55,500 nt of DNA from Adiantum capillus-veneris. Its lineage: Eukaryota > Streptophyta > Polypodiopsida > Polypodiales > Pteridaceae. The notes beneath the pieces are model-generated. The model saw nothing but the letters and a program-made list of their open reading frames with translations. It did no database searches and was not told the DNA's origin. Location of the stretch: contig CM043944.1 of assembly GCA_014529385.2 (NCBI GenBank), positions 88,876,884-88,932,383 on the forward strand, given 5' to 3'. Of the stretch, positions 1 through 11,800 are shown piece after piece. Position 1 is the stretch's first letter. Every line of letters begins with the position of its first letter. The position numbers and the translations under genes are program-made.

Positions 1-460
1 AACAGATTGTTGTTGTTTCGAGAGCCGTATGATCCCCACGTAGAACTTGTCAGCCTGCACACCTTCAAAATAGGCGATTGCAGAGCCATTGTGCGTTCAA
101 GAACCAAGGAATTTATACATTTTCTACTTCCAAGGTTCCAAGTTGCAATATGGTCCTCTATGCTACAGAGAAACCTCAATTCCCTTGTAAATGTGGTTTG
201 CAATGTAGCGGGAATCGAACGGTCGCAATTTGATTTTTTGCATTTGCAAAAGGAGTGTGTTTTCACGGCCACTACCACCCTACCAAACCAGATTTATTCC
301 TATACTATAAACCTTTTTTTCAAATCCATGTCCCATATGATGATATCAACACTTTGTTGATAGATGGCACACCCCATAAGGGCTTGCTAAATCCACCGGC
401 ACCACTCTCTCCCCACCCTCATTTGAAAATCATGAGCATGACTTTTATCTAGAGGAAATT
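1..460 (+). pseudogene. FCP1/NLI-interacting-factor-like HAD phosphatase fragment, frameshifted
   Basis: The translation from about position 7 reads like the middle of a plant FCP1-homology (CTD small phosphatase-like) domain: an 'RSRTKEFIHFLL' segment, then 'RFQVAIWSS', the usual strand and turn of this HAD family. Around 255-300 the similarity moves to another frame, which carries 'NTLLIDGTPHKGLLNPP', the family's C-terminal 'LLIDDxPxKxLLNPP' signature. No single frame covers both halves and the upstream DxDGT-type catalytic loop lies outside the window. I read it as a truncated, frameshifted copy, probably a pseudogene. An undetected intron between the halves is the alternative. Family HADs of this type dephosphorylate Ser/Thr of the RNA polymerase II CTD; nothing here shows this copy is active. 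Confidence 0.5.
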
Positions 461-583
461 TTGATTCCTTGTCGATAATTTGTATTTCAACCCATTGATT
501 GTTTCAGAATTTGTACCTACAAATACGCTCCAAAATGCTAACTATCTACATTAATATGATTCTTTGTATGTGGTGCCATCAAA

Positions 584-584
<1 letters not shown>

Positions 585-640
<56 letters not shown>
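585..640. repeat. (TG)n(AG)n compound microsatellite
   Basis: About 16 TG dinucleotides run directly into about 12 GA dinucleotides. The short ORF through it is low complexity and not a gene. Confidence 0.95.
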
Positions 641-641
<1 letters not shown>

Positions 642-2640
642 TTATACATCAAACTCTGCATATGTTGTTCAAAGTACACAATAATCACACGTCCACCTAA
701 CAAAGGGACAGAGGTAGTGAGAAAGTTTCATCTTACAATTAAAATAAAGATATAATCAAATTGTGGGTATCATCTCACAATTGAAACAAAAGATTTAAAT
801 TGGAAGAAACATTGGAATGGAAGTCATGAATATAGATTCATTCAAGTTACATTGGAACGATTTGGACTTGGCCAGTTAGTTCTCTATAGACAATCTCTTT
901 TTCTTTTTGTTGCATTACTTTGTATCCACCAATTAAGAAATAGAATTGCGAGGGCTCATTCTCCACGGTCTCGTCCCCACAATGTCGTGCCAAAGTTAAA
1001 GGAGGTTGCATTGCTCTCTTATTGTGACCACTGTTACAAGGTTGAGCTCTTTGTTGAATACCTCCATATCTATGACACCATTGTTCTCCACTCTTGATCA
1101 ATAGGAATAAACTTAGAGTAGCCTGCAACAATTTGAGAGTGTTGGTACCAGAAGGAGATGAGAAGGGATTGTGTACCTATGATATACTTGGCCACCAAAG
1201 TGTCCAGTGCAACCTCACAATGTATGCCATCCACTTTTTTAACATACCACCCTCTATCAAGAAGCTTGTCACACAGAAGCAAGCATCTAGAGATTTACAT
1301 ACCAACATTGTCTTTGCAGCATGTATGTGGCATGTGTGAAATAGTTCCACATATAAACTTATAAGACAAAAATTAGCAATCTTTACCAATTTATTGGGCA
1401 CTGAATTTTGTAGGGACCTGTGCACATCCATAAATAGATTGCTTATGAGAGCTTCACACACTATGGTGTCGGGGACTGGCCAGTCAATACAGCTCCAATT
1501 GGTAGGGAGAGGGAGTTTAACTAGAGTATCTTTTTTATTTTTTTGGTTGAGCTGGAGAAATGCTCGTAGAAGAAAATTCCCTCATCTGCAAGACTCTTGC
1601 TAGTTCTTCCATCATACTGTAAAACACCAATGACAGCGTGGATTACAGAGATGAGACCTATAATACACTCCACTAGATCTCATTCCTCGCATGATGAAGG
1701 GTAGACATCTATAATTGCAACAACAAAATGTAATAGACCACCTAGTCTAACTACTGAATAGAATTTAGAACTTATGAGAACTTGATCTACCTCTATTAAT
1801 ATTGTTCTACCTCTTTAAAAAGAAAAACTAAATTAAGAGAACAGAAAGGTCTGAAAGAAAGAATAGAGATGGAAGGCTATGAAAACACTTACAATTGCAT
1901 CGAGGATGATAAGCCAATGAGACATCTCCACCATTAGCAATCACATCGGAGTGACTATAGACATGATGTACCAAAACCTCCTTAACAATTTTCTTGCCCA
2001 CCTCCACTTTCAAATCTAACACTCGTGCTTTCCATGCTGAACGAAATAGATTTTTTTGTTGAGGATATTTTCCTCCTTCTTGGTTGCATAAGAACCCAAG
2101 AACCTTTGTATACTATCTATTGTTGCCATTGACTATGTGTATTGATGGAGTTTGAGATAGTGATAGAGCTTATGGTGCTACTTGGCTGGGGATAGAGCAC
2201 AACAACCCCTAGAGCTATCAGGGCGGAAAGAAGAAGAAGAAGAAACCATGGCTCTTTCTGAGTGGTAGAAGAAAGCATGAACTTTCTTTCAATGGAGGGA
2301 AATTAGTTTCGAACGCTTGGTTAATGGAGCAAGATCTTTTGGTGGCGGGAGTATGATACATTATCGTAGCTTTCTTTCAATACCTTAACTACATTCAGAA
2401 CCTGGGCCCACATGTAGATACCTCAAACGTCGTAAAAATGAGGTTTTACCTCATGTTTCTTCTCTTTCTTTTGCATTTTTTGATTTATTTCTTCCTATTT
2501 GTACGTTATGTTGGCTTGCTATTCATTGGATCGCCTCCTTTTCTCTCTCCTCAATAAGGTCCTCCAAATGACCTCCCAAATTCCCTAATGCAAGCATCAT
2601 CATCTCCATCGATGGTAGCCATGACCAACCTTCCCTATTT
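641..2640. other. Intergenic DNA without a recognisable gene
   Basis: Only short overlapping reading frames occur here. A minus-strand set around 850-1460 gives uninterrupted stretches of up to 94 residues in shifting frames, which may be the remains of an old coding sequence, but I recognise no family in it. A further minus ORF at 1828-2022 is also unassigned. No RNA gene or LTR structure was seen. Confidence 0.5.
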
Positions 2641-2647
2641 ACAATTG

Positions 2648-3290
2648 CCTCTATGCTTACTTACAATACATATCAAACAAAGCATTGTCAAGCACAATAT
2701 GTTTCTTTAAGAACCCCTGATCACCAATGTAAAGGTCTTGCAGAAGGCCACATGCCTTCACAGTGCAAGAATAACAATTTCATTGGTGAAAGTCCTTTCG
2801 TTTTCATTTGGTTAAAACACCCTAGAGCTTCCTTGTCATAGACATGCTGGGCATATCCTACAATCAACAAATTCCAAGAGACTACATTTTGGAAAAAGAG
2901 CCCATAAAGGATTTTATGTGCTTTCGTAAGGGCACCACATTTGACCTACATATCAACCAAAGCATTTCCAAACATAACGTATTTCTCCTATAGCCCTTCA
3001 TCTCATCGTGAATACCCATGTTAAGATCTTCCATATGGCCACATGCCTTCAGCTTGACACCATATGTGATTGCATTTGGTGAAAACCTTGCCTTCCCATG
3101 GGGTTAAAGCAGGCTAGAGCTCCCTTTCCATAGCCATGTTGGGTATATTTTGCAATCAAAAAATTGTTCCAAGAGATGACATTGTGCACAGAAAGCTCAT
3201 GACAAATTTATCTGCCTTCATAAGGGAACCACATTCTACGTAAATATGGGCTGAAGAATTGCCAAGCATTGCACATTTTTCCCAATCTTA
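2648..3290 (-). pseudogene. Decayed pentatricopeptide-repeat (PPR, PLS-type) gene fragment
   Basis: On the minus strand the frames spell PPR repeats. One stretch (about 2990-2780) reads as 'GNALVDM', a stop, 'VKCGALTKAHKIL', then 'NVVSWNLLIVGYAQH' and 'EALGCFNQMKTKGLSP'. An upstream stretch (about 3250-3060) repeats the pattern with 'CGSLMKAD', 'VISWNN', 'YTQHGYGKGALACFN'. These are the classic S- and L/P-motif positions of plant organelle RNA-editing PPR proteins (mitochondria or plastids). Several in-frame stops and frame changes break it, and neither a start codon nor an E/DYW C-terminus is visible. It is a dead copy, possibly a retrocopy or the truncated end of a former gene. Confidence 0.75.
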
Positions 3291-3407
3291 TCATGAAGTC
3301 TCTCTGCCCATGTGAAGTTCTTGCAACATAAGGCCATAAGGCGCCACATTGAGCTGATCAAGACATGGAGTTAGGCAAAGAAAGTGAGGCTGGTTGGTCA
3401 TAGAGGC

Positions 3408-3563
3408 TATTTGAATTGTATCCATGTAGCAACAGCTAAGCACAGAGGAGCAACACGATACACTAGAGAAGAAGAAGGAGAAAAGTATTTGAATTGTTTC
3501 CATGTAGCAGTAGTTAAGCACAGAGGAGCAGCACAATACACTAGAGAAGAAGAAAAAGAGTAT
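3408..3563. repeat. 78-bp tandem duplication
   Basis: Two adjacent copies beginning TATTTGAATTGT (3408 and 3486) share about 90% identity, including a CATGTAGCA core, a GCACAGAGGAGCA segment and a purine-rich GAAGAAGAA end. No function is evident. Confidence 0.85.
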
Positions 3564-3672
3564 TTTAACATCGTAGAAAACTATCGCAAGAGACCTTAAA
3601 GACCTATCCGACAAGGAGGGTTGAACTCAAGATCTGTTATTCAAGAGGGAAATGGCATAACCAATCTACCAC

Positions 3673-3676
<4 letters not shown>

Positions 3677-3723
<47 letters not shown>
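3677..3723. repeat. (GA)n microsatellite
   Basis: About 23 uninterrupted GA units. Confidence 0.95.
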
Positions 3724-3727
<4 letters not shown>

Positions 3728-4104
3728 GTGTTTACTTGTTCACAATGATGAGAAGTAGGTGCAATGTTGTTCTCCGAGTAGAGGCTGATGTTTGGCAGGC
3801 AGCATGTCAAGTCATAGAATGCACGCATCGTTGGATTATGGAGAGTTGCCTTAGAAAGCACTACCAAAGTAATTATTATAGCCTTTGAAAAGTGTTTCTA
3901 AAAGCAGATCATCACTAATGCTTTGTGCAATAATGCATGAAAATTACGCTCACAAGTAGTGTAGGATCTTGCTACCTGGTTGACGACTGAGATTCAACAA
4001 CGTGGAGCAACCTGTTGGCTCATCTGATAAAAACAACTTGTTGGCTCATTCGACAAAACAGCCTTACGCCAACCATGTAAAGAGCTTGGAGCATAGAGGA
4101 TTGG

Positions 4105-5207
4105 TTGTTATTGATTTCTCCTCATGAAAACTCTTAACAAGTAGATTTCCATGTATTGTGTACAATAAATAGCTCTTGAAGTGGTAGAGAGATTGAAGTA
4201 CCTTAACGTTGAGGTTTCAATCATAAATGGAATGTTTGTGGTTGGTGATGCTTGGAAGCCGAGAGTTTACCATGCATTTGAGAACATGTGCAATGCAGGA
4301 GAGATTAAATGTTGGGTGCTCAAGATATACCTCTTTGGCACCTTGGTGACACCATTGCTTTTTTTATGGAAGTTGAGATATGGGGTGATAGCATTTCTAA
4401 ATGTACTTGGAAAGAGATTCAAAATGTCCAAATTTGAAAAGCATTTTCTTATGAACTTTCTTTAGGTCAAGACACAAACACCATACATGCTCTTACTTCT
4501 TGAGTCTCAATCACTTCCCATTGAAGTTATGGGTATGGAGAGAGTCCTCGAGCATAGATGGGAAATAAGTAAAAAGTCCCTAGGATCCACAAAAGAAAAA
4601 TCTTAAGTTTGGGATGGATACAAGACATTAGGAAGTGGTTTGGAAGATGGGATGCAATACACTTGCTTCATGATGCCTCCATATATTCCCAAGTAAATGA
4701 GGATTTTCTACAATGTCAGTATATCACGGCTTGGGAGAAATATAGGGATCTAGAGGTACGCTTCATACATTACCCCATGTATGTTGCCTTCGACTACAAA
4801 ACCATCTTCTTCTCTAAACGAGGGAACCACACCTACCCTTAAATGTTCAAGATTATTCCCTTGATGTTTTTTGCCCCATTGCCTCCATTCGACTTAGCTC
4901 TCACCTTCTACAATGCAACAGGGCATTGGGGTACCAAGGAGTAATCTCTCACTATGCCCCCACAAAGTGCGTGAGTCAAAGCATCACCTCCTACTTGAGT
5001 GATCAAATTTTGATCAATTTTTTTCACATTTCCGACATGAGCTTTCCCTACATAGATTCCTCTTACAACTATGATATAGACTCTTTATTGCAACACTCAT
5101 TTTCACATGCTTGTGCATTGAGAGTCACTTATGAGCTCAACACACATCCCATATGATATGTTTCTTTTGGTCCTATGGATTATAGTAGGCCTTCTAGGAT
5201 GATATTG

Positions 5208-5259
<52 letters not shown>
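4105..5259 (+). pseudogene. Decayed LINE 3' end (copy C) with (TC)n tail
   Basis: The plus-strand frames match the 3' part of the better-preserved LINE copies at 48.7-53.8 kb. 'HAFENMCNAGEIKCWVLK' (about 4270-4330) corresponds to 'YAFENMCNAGNIKCWVLK' of the RT C-terminus. 'WIQDIRKWFGRWDAIHLLHD' (from 4612) corresponds to 'WMQDIKKWFGRWDALHLLHD' of the post-RT region. Stops and frame changes disrupt it. The last ~40 bp before 5213 align with the conserved LINE terminus (GAGGACGATAATAAAATCT in the young copies) and pass directly into the TC tract at 5213-5259, the same terminus-plus-tail seen in the other two copies. The copy is 5' truncated, as usual for target-primed reverse transcription. Confidence 0.75.
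5213..5259. repeat. (TC)n tract, LINE tail
   Basis: About 23 TC units immediately follow the 3' end of LINE copy C. Confidence 0.9.
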
Positions 5260-5261
<2 letters not shown>

Positions 5262-5353
5262 TTTGTCTTATCTCTTAATAACTCTCTCTATTCATTTCTT
5301 CTATCTTGGTCTAAACTTCTCTCAATAGACTTCTTCTTCTTCTCTCAATTCTT

Positions 5354-5356
<3 letters not shown>

Positions 5357-5417
<61 letters not shown>
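5357..5417. repeat. (TC)n microsatellite
   Basis: About 30 TC units, separated from the LINE tail by ~100 bp of T/C-rich sequence. Confidence 0.95.
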
Positions 5418-5419
<2 letters not shown>

Positions 5420-5869
5420 GGACTGAGGAAGGGAATGAAGGAGGATGTGTAGGCAAAAGAGGGACAGAAGAAGTACCATGATTGGATAGTGATGTTTAGA
5501 TGGGAACATCCTATAAAGCCTCAATCGCAGGAGGCTAATGGACGACTCCACCATATTTGTACAAAACTTTTTTCTTGAGCATTGCTTGCACTCCTGAGTT
5601 TTCTACCTATTTTCTTTTACAAGCACATTCTCTTCCACGTTCTGAACTTTGTGGATGGGATCCTTATGATACCTATTGTGCTTTGAAGACCTTCACAACA
5701 ATGAATACATGCTTAGTTAAGGATATTAGAATAGCTAGTGATTTAATCAATAAGGTATGGAGAGCTCTAAAACTCACACACACAAATGATGTGGACTCCA
5801 AAAAAAAGGATTTATATACATTTGTTATGTAAAGTTATCTAATGAAGATAAATCATGATAAGATTACAC

Positions 5870-6420
5870 CGCCATAAGGCTTGCTAATGAGGACCCCATG
5901 GCAAAAAAATGGCATTTGCGCAATCCCAAACAAGCAAGACGATAAGGGAAGGCCATGAATTTTTTTTATTATGGGGGGGGGGGGGGGGGGGGGGGGGATG
6001 CACCCTACTCCCTACCTCTACAAAGTTTCATGGCCATTGCTTGTTGTCTTGCTGGCTTAGAGCTGTGAAAATTCACATCTTTTTCCATAAGGCTCTCAGC
6101 AAGTCCTATGGCCAAAAATTGATGATTGTGCAGTGCCACACCAACAAGACGGTAAGCCATGGCCATGAAACTTTGCAAGGGTAGGGAATTCACCCTAATC
6201 CTTGCTCATGAAAAGGTTTGTGCCCATCGCTTCCTGTCTCACCTATCTCAAGCTACGCAAACACCAATGTTTTGCCATAAAGCCCTTAGCGAGTCTTGTG
6301 TCAAAAAATTTGACGATTGTGCAGGGCCACACATATGAGACGGTAACCGAAGGCCATAAAACTTTGCACGCACAGAGAGTAGAAAATTCTACTATAAATT
6401 CAGCTCTTTTTGCTCATTAA
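5870..6420. repeat. Diverged ~180-bp tandem repeat with an internal poly-G run
   Basis: Three units share a core of GGCCA, GACGATTGTGCAG-like sequence, GAGACGGTAA-like sequence and GGCCAT(A/G)AAACTTTGCA (about 5875-5955, 6090-6180, 6270-6365). Spacing of the last two is about 180 bp. The first is interrupted by a 25-G homopolymer at 5973-5997. Confidence 0.7.
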
Positions 6421-6835
6421 AATCATACAAAGTGTTTTTTCCGTAGGCACAAACACTTTTTGGTCTTGTATTACATTCACTTTATATTAACACTTTTTGC
6501 TCATAAAAAATGTTTTTTTGGAAAGCGCTTTGAGGATTACGTGTACTATACATTCACTTTGTATTAGCAATGTTTTCTTATTAAAAGTTCTTTTTGAAAA
6601 GGCATGGCATATAGAACTCATATTGAGGATTACTTGTATTATACATTCACTTTGCATTAGCACTTTCTCCTAATACGAAGTAGCTTTTTGAAAGGCATAA
6701 CACTTTTTAATGGGAAAAGCACTTTAAAGATTGCTTGCACTGAACATTCACTTTAAATTGATTTGTGAAAGGCCAAGTACTTTTTTAAAAGGAAAGTTGT
6801 TTGTGTTGAAGATATCACTTTTTGTTGTTAAATGA
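6420..6835. repeat. Degenerate ~110-bp repeats
   Basis: Recurring blocks of the form GAGGATTAC.TGTA.TATACATTCACTTTG.ATTAGCA occur at roughly 6463, 6530, 6630 and 6725, each followed by A/T-rich sequence containing CTTTTTG. This looks like decayed satellite-like DNA. Confidence 0.6.
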
Positions 6836-6849
6836 AAAAAAAATCCTTA

Positions 6850-8440
6850 TGTCATAATAATCAATATCTAATTCTCCTAAATGATTTTCTCATATTAAAC
6901 TGATCATTTAATGTGGGGAAGTGCCAAGGGAGAAAAAGCTAGAATATTGGTTAAGTTAGCAGACCGGCCACAGTAGGGATCCAAAGGAGGGAAAATAGGG
7001 ATCCAAAGGGGGGGCCATCTGCAAAAGAGCCATGTGAAACAACGGGCTAAAAAGACCCTAAGGTTCAGCCCATTAAGACTTCCAAAATGCTAAGGTTCCA
7101 AAATTCAAAGGTTGTGTCCAAAGGTCAACCTTAGGGAAAATTGGATGTTTAGTGTGTGCCCAAAAAGTCTTTCTACATCCCTACATGGGAGGGGGCGAGC
7201 CCCAAAGCTAGGGGATGAGAGAGAAAGCCACACACACACACACAGGCTCCCTTTACACAAAGGGAATGAGGGACACATGTCAGCTCCCTAGGCCAGATGC
7301 CCACAAGGTATGCCCAATTCCTATTGGAAGACCTTTGAAGTGGACCAATGAGAATTAGGCTAGAGTAAATCTAGTTTAATTAATTTAAAAACATTTAATA
7401 AAAAAAACCAATAAGAATTAAGTGTCCTAGAAGACTATTGGGCAGTCTCCCAAGGGGTCCAATGAGCATTCAGGAGCCCCATGGCTTGCCTGATTCCTAT
7501 TGGCCAGGAGACAAAGGGGTCCAATGAGAGTTTAGTTTAATTATTTAATTATCTAAAGCTCTCACAAAAGGGGAAAGGGGGATACATGTCAGAAGGCTAT
7601 CACTTATGCTGCTTAATCCCTATTGGCTTGACCTGGGGAGGTCCAATGAGACAAAAGTCAGACTAACTTAGCAGCTAGGGCTCGCCCAAGAGAGAGAGAG
7701 GGCTGATTTTTGCTTGGCATTGACACACACACACTCTCACACTTGACCATGTGTGAAGGGAAAATACTCTATCTCCTCCCAAGCTTTAATGGAGAGCTCA
7801 TCACCTACTCCAAGCTTGTGAGATAGAAGCCTACATCAACACTCTCTTGGCATGTGGATGCAAATCCAACCAAGAGCCAAGCTTCAATGCATGCTCATCT
7901 TCTCTACCAAGCTAATTACTAAGCTAAGCTATGCTAATATGAGTGATTATGTGAGGAGATGTACTTCTTTCTCGTAAGATACTTCTTTTTCCTCTCAATC
8001 TACTCTCATACCCTGCTAGCTCTCACCATCTTCGAAGGTGTGTGAGGTCTTGGGTCTGAGAACGGGGATAATTCAAGTTGTGTTTGATTAAGTGTTTTGC
8101 TTGGTGTATGAAGCTTCCATCTTCATTGCACTAGCTAGTCTTGAAGGAACACAAAGAATTGTATTGTACAATGTCTCTCTTGATGGGAGAAACCATAATA
8201 CAAAGCCTTTTGGAGGGGGGACCGGCTCCATGCAAATCCGGTCCTCAACTGTTGTCAATAGCTTAATTGCTCTCTCTTTTGAAAGTATTGTCGATGCTAT
8301 CTAACTAGGTGTTATGCTTTTTGTTGCTCTCTCCACCCAAGCACTCTTGTAATTCTCATTAGGAATCAACTCTAATGAAATGCCACTATGTTCATGCTAA
8401 TTTCCGCTACACATAAGATTTTAGGCCATTAAATGTTACA
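6850..8440 (+). repeat. 5' LTR of young chromovirus (1,591 bp)
   Basis: Starts TGTCATAAT and ends AAATGTTACA; nearly identical to 14164-15757. It contains four ATTGG...CCAAT pairs between 7320 and 7650, short CA and GA microsatellites, and no convincing TATA box that I could fix. The first ~65 bp resemble the start of the older element's LTR. Confidence 0.95.
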
Positions 8441-8441
8441 T

Positions 8442-8453
8442 TGGTATCAGAGC
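8442..8453 (+). other. Primer-binding site, tRNA-iMet
   Basis: TGGTATCAGAGC begins one base after the 5' LTR. It is the standard complement of the plant initiator tRNA-Met 3' end and primes minus-strand DNA synthesis. Confidence 0.95.
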
Positions 8454-8857
8454 TCAAGGTTTCTCTTTTCTTGCTCAAGAAGGGAGGTCCTCAAGCTAGC
8501 TACAAATGGTTGGTATTATTAATTGCCTGTGAGTAAGTAGAATAGGGATTTTTCAGCCTTGCAGTGCGCTTGCCTTTGTGCAGTTAACGGGGCATCACCG
8601 TCGAGAGCTATGGTCTTAATAGTGGAGTCCTACGGGGCTTGCCTACGGCTTAACCACTATTGAGCTATTAGAAGCTTGACAGGAGCCGGTGCTGTTTTGG
8701 TGTCGAAAGACCCTCTCTTCTATTCCTTGCAATTAATGGTATTCGAGCCGCGGGTACAGTAGCTTGAGTGCTTTTTCTAAAGGGGTAAAGAGGAGTAGCA
8801 ACTAGGGCTTGAAGTGCCAAAGTACACCTAAAAAGTTTACACCTAAAAGTTGTTAGA
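8454..8857 (+). other. Untranslated leader of young chromovirus
   Basis: About 400 bp between the primer site and gag. Blocks such as TTGCCTACGGCTT, ATTCGAGCCG and GAGGAGTAGCAACTA are kept in the diverged element at 22840-23196, so parts of the leader are likely under selection (packaging, dimerisation or translation signals). Confidence 0.6.
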
Positions 8858-11800
8858 ATGGCTGACAATATAAAAGAGAGTGAAATTAATGTTGATAACT
8901 TTGATTTTGCTCATGAGCAAGCTACTAATGATGCTTCAATGCTTGTTAATTATCTTGTTTCTAGGCTTCAACAAGCCATGGGCAATCCATCTCTCCAAAG
9001 TGAAGTGCAACGGCAGCTCCGTGCTCACGGGATTCTCCAAGCTCATCACCATGACGAGAGAACACCTAGGAAGCCTCCTTGTGAGACTACCAAAAGAGGT
9101 CTCTCTCCGATTCGGGAAGAAGAAGAGAATCCATATGAAGGGCTCAAGAACTTACTTCTTGATGATGCATCTCCTTCCCAAAGGAGAACTCAAGAGCCTC
9201 CACCGAAGGAACGAGAAAGAAGCGAGTCTCCCGCCACCTCGGCGGAGATGGCTCCACGAAGACGGCGGGCTAAACGCTCTCCATCACCACCAAAGCGGAG
9301 AAGACCATCACACTCTTCTCCACGCCATAATTCAAAGAGGGATGATAAAAAGCAAGAGAAGAAAAAGGCGAGAAAGAGGACACCCTCTTCTCCATCTTCT
9401 TTATCCTCTTCCTCTTATGAAAGCTATGGTGAAGACGACAAAGATCAAGACAAGAAAAAGGCGAGAAAGAGGTCACCCTCTTCTCCACCTTCTTCAAATT
9501 CTTCATCTTCTGAAGAAAGTGATGGTGCAACTTTTGAACCATCAAAAAGAAGAGGCCATAGGAAATCCTATGCCGCATGGAAGAGGTCGTCCAAGCTGAA
9601 GAAATTCAAAGAGGGAGGGAAGAGCATCTCTTTCCTTACCTATGATGGCACCTTCGGTGCTACAGACAAAGTTTTGGCCTTTATCCAGCAATTCGATGCG
9701 GCGTTTGGAGATGAGGGCTTCACGGAGTCCTCTAAGCTACTCCATGTAGCTATGCACTTTCAAAAGTCCGCCAGACAATGGTGGTCTAGCCTACGAGCCA
9801 ACGGTGAAGCTCCACGAACATGGAAGGCTTTAAGAGCTTCCATTATGAAGCTATTTTTGGCCACCGATGCCAAAGACAAAGTACTCACCGAATGGCGAAG
9901 CTTAAAGCTCTCTCCCAATGAATCCATCCACAAATATGTAGACAAGTTTTGGGACCTACAACTCAAAGCCACTGTCTTCAAAAAGTTGGATTTTGGAGAG
10001 CAAAAGCAACAATTTTGTGCGGGCTTAACCGAAGAAATGGCGGAGTATGTCAACTCCCAAAGGCCACGTACCATATCGGCGGTAATACACCATACTATGG
10101 TGGCCTCGCGAATCAATTTCCAAACGGGGGGTAGAAGAAATAATAAGCCCCCGGAAAACAAAGGTTCCAATGAGCCTAAGGGGAAGGACAATGTCCAAAA
10201 GTCTCCTAAGGGCAATTCCAACAAAGCTAAAGAGAAGGGAGTTTACAAAGGAAAGAATAAACTCTCTCCTGAAGAGCTTGAGCGTTATCGTAAAGATAAC
10301 CGGTGTTTCAAGTGCGGCGAACAAGGGCATGCGTACCGCGCTTGTCCCCAAAAGAACAACCGCCAAGATCCTCCTAGAGCTTCTTTGGTTGAAATCCAAG
10401 AGGAGGAGATTCACCAAACTCACCACAAAGGATCTCCTCTATGCCATGCTTGGGGAAAGGTAAGAGAACATGATGCTTTTATTCTCTTTGACCCTGGTTC
10501 TACTCACAATTTCATATCTATGGAGTTAGCCACCAAGCTAGGCATACAATCCTACGAGATGGGAGATATCCTACCCGCAGACAGTGCCTTCAAGGGGCAA
10601 GAAGCTTCAGTCACTCCCTTAATCGGGAAATTGAGGCTTCATGTCCAAGGCTATGTGGACAAAGAGGATTTCTTTATCTCTCCTCTCAAGCATGAGGATG
10701 TAATCCTAGGGGCACCATGGTTTGACCGTCTGGCTGCCCATGTTAAATTTCCTGAAAGGAGAATCTCCTTTAAGTTCAGGGAAAAGGACATGTATATAGA
10801 TGCTAGGGAGATGGGTAACACCATCCCCATTGTACATACACCAGCTTTCAACAAGTCAATAAAGAGCTCTATTTCCGTGTACATGATTTTTGTTAAAGAT
10901 TCTCAAAATGAACCTAATGCTTTAGCAAAAGAAAATAAAAGCAACCAAAAGGAATTAGAGTTATCCAATTTTCTCAAGGGGTTTCAAGATGTCTTTATTG
11001 ACGACATCCCTTGTGAGCTACCTCCTAAACGAGGTAATGACGACCATGCAATTGAACTTCTTCCAGGAAGTTCACCGCCTAACAAACCTCCTTATAGAGT
11101 TTCTCAAGCTCAACAAGAGGAGATTATGCGGCAAGTGCATGAGTTAATTGAGAAGGGCATGGTTAGGCCTAGCTCATCTCCATTTTGCTCACCTGTGCTA
11201 TTAGTGCAAAAGAAAGACGGCACATATCGTATGTGTGTCGACTATAGAGCACTAAATAGGATCACTATCAAGAATAGGTTTCCCGTTCCACGGGTAGAAG
11301 ACCTATTTGATAAGCTACAAGGATCGACCTACTTCAGTAGGATTGACCTAAAAAGTGGCTATCATCAAATAAGGATAGTTGATCAAGACATTGTAAAGAC
11401 CGCATTTCGTACTACATTTGGTCTTTACGAATACATTGTCATGCCTTTTGGCTTGACTAATGCACCAGCCACATTTAACCGCTTGATGGAGAAGCTGTTC
11501 AGACCTCATCGAACCTTCACTGGAGTGTTCTTTGATGATATTATCATCTACTCTAATTCATTAGAGGAACATAAGCAACACCTCCAGGTAATATTTCAAG
11601 TTTTAAGAGAGAATAAACTTTATGTTAATCGAAAGAAAAGTGAATTTTTCTTGCAAGAGATTCAATATTTAGGTCACATTATCTCTCAAGATGGAATCCA
11701 AATGGATCCATCCAAGTTAGAGGTAATAAAAGGATGGCCTAAACCAAGGAATCTTCATGAACTAAGAAGCTTTATAGGTATGTGTGCATACTATAGACGC

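Noticed and set aside
1070-1461. Minus-strand frames suspected of being a transposase
   Set aside because: No DDE, zinc-finger or other family motif could be identified; similarity was impressionistic.
8092-8304. 70-residue frame repeated at 15408-15620
   Set aside because: Lies within the LTRs of the young chromovirus; duplication is explained by the LTR pair.
10025-10426. Antisense frames in the young chromovirus (also 9270, 9760, 13119) and in the Gag-protease gene (42158, 43015, 43555)
   Set aside because: Shadows of the real coding frames with no recognisable features.
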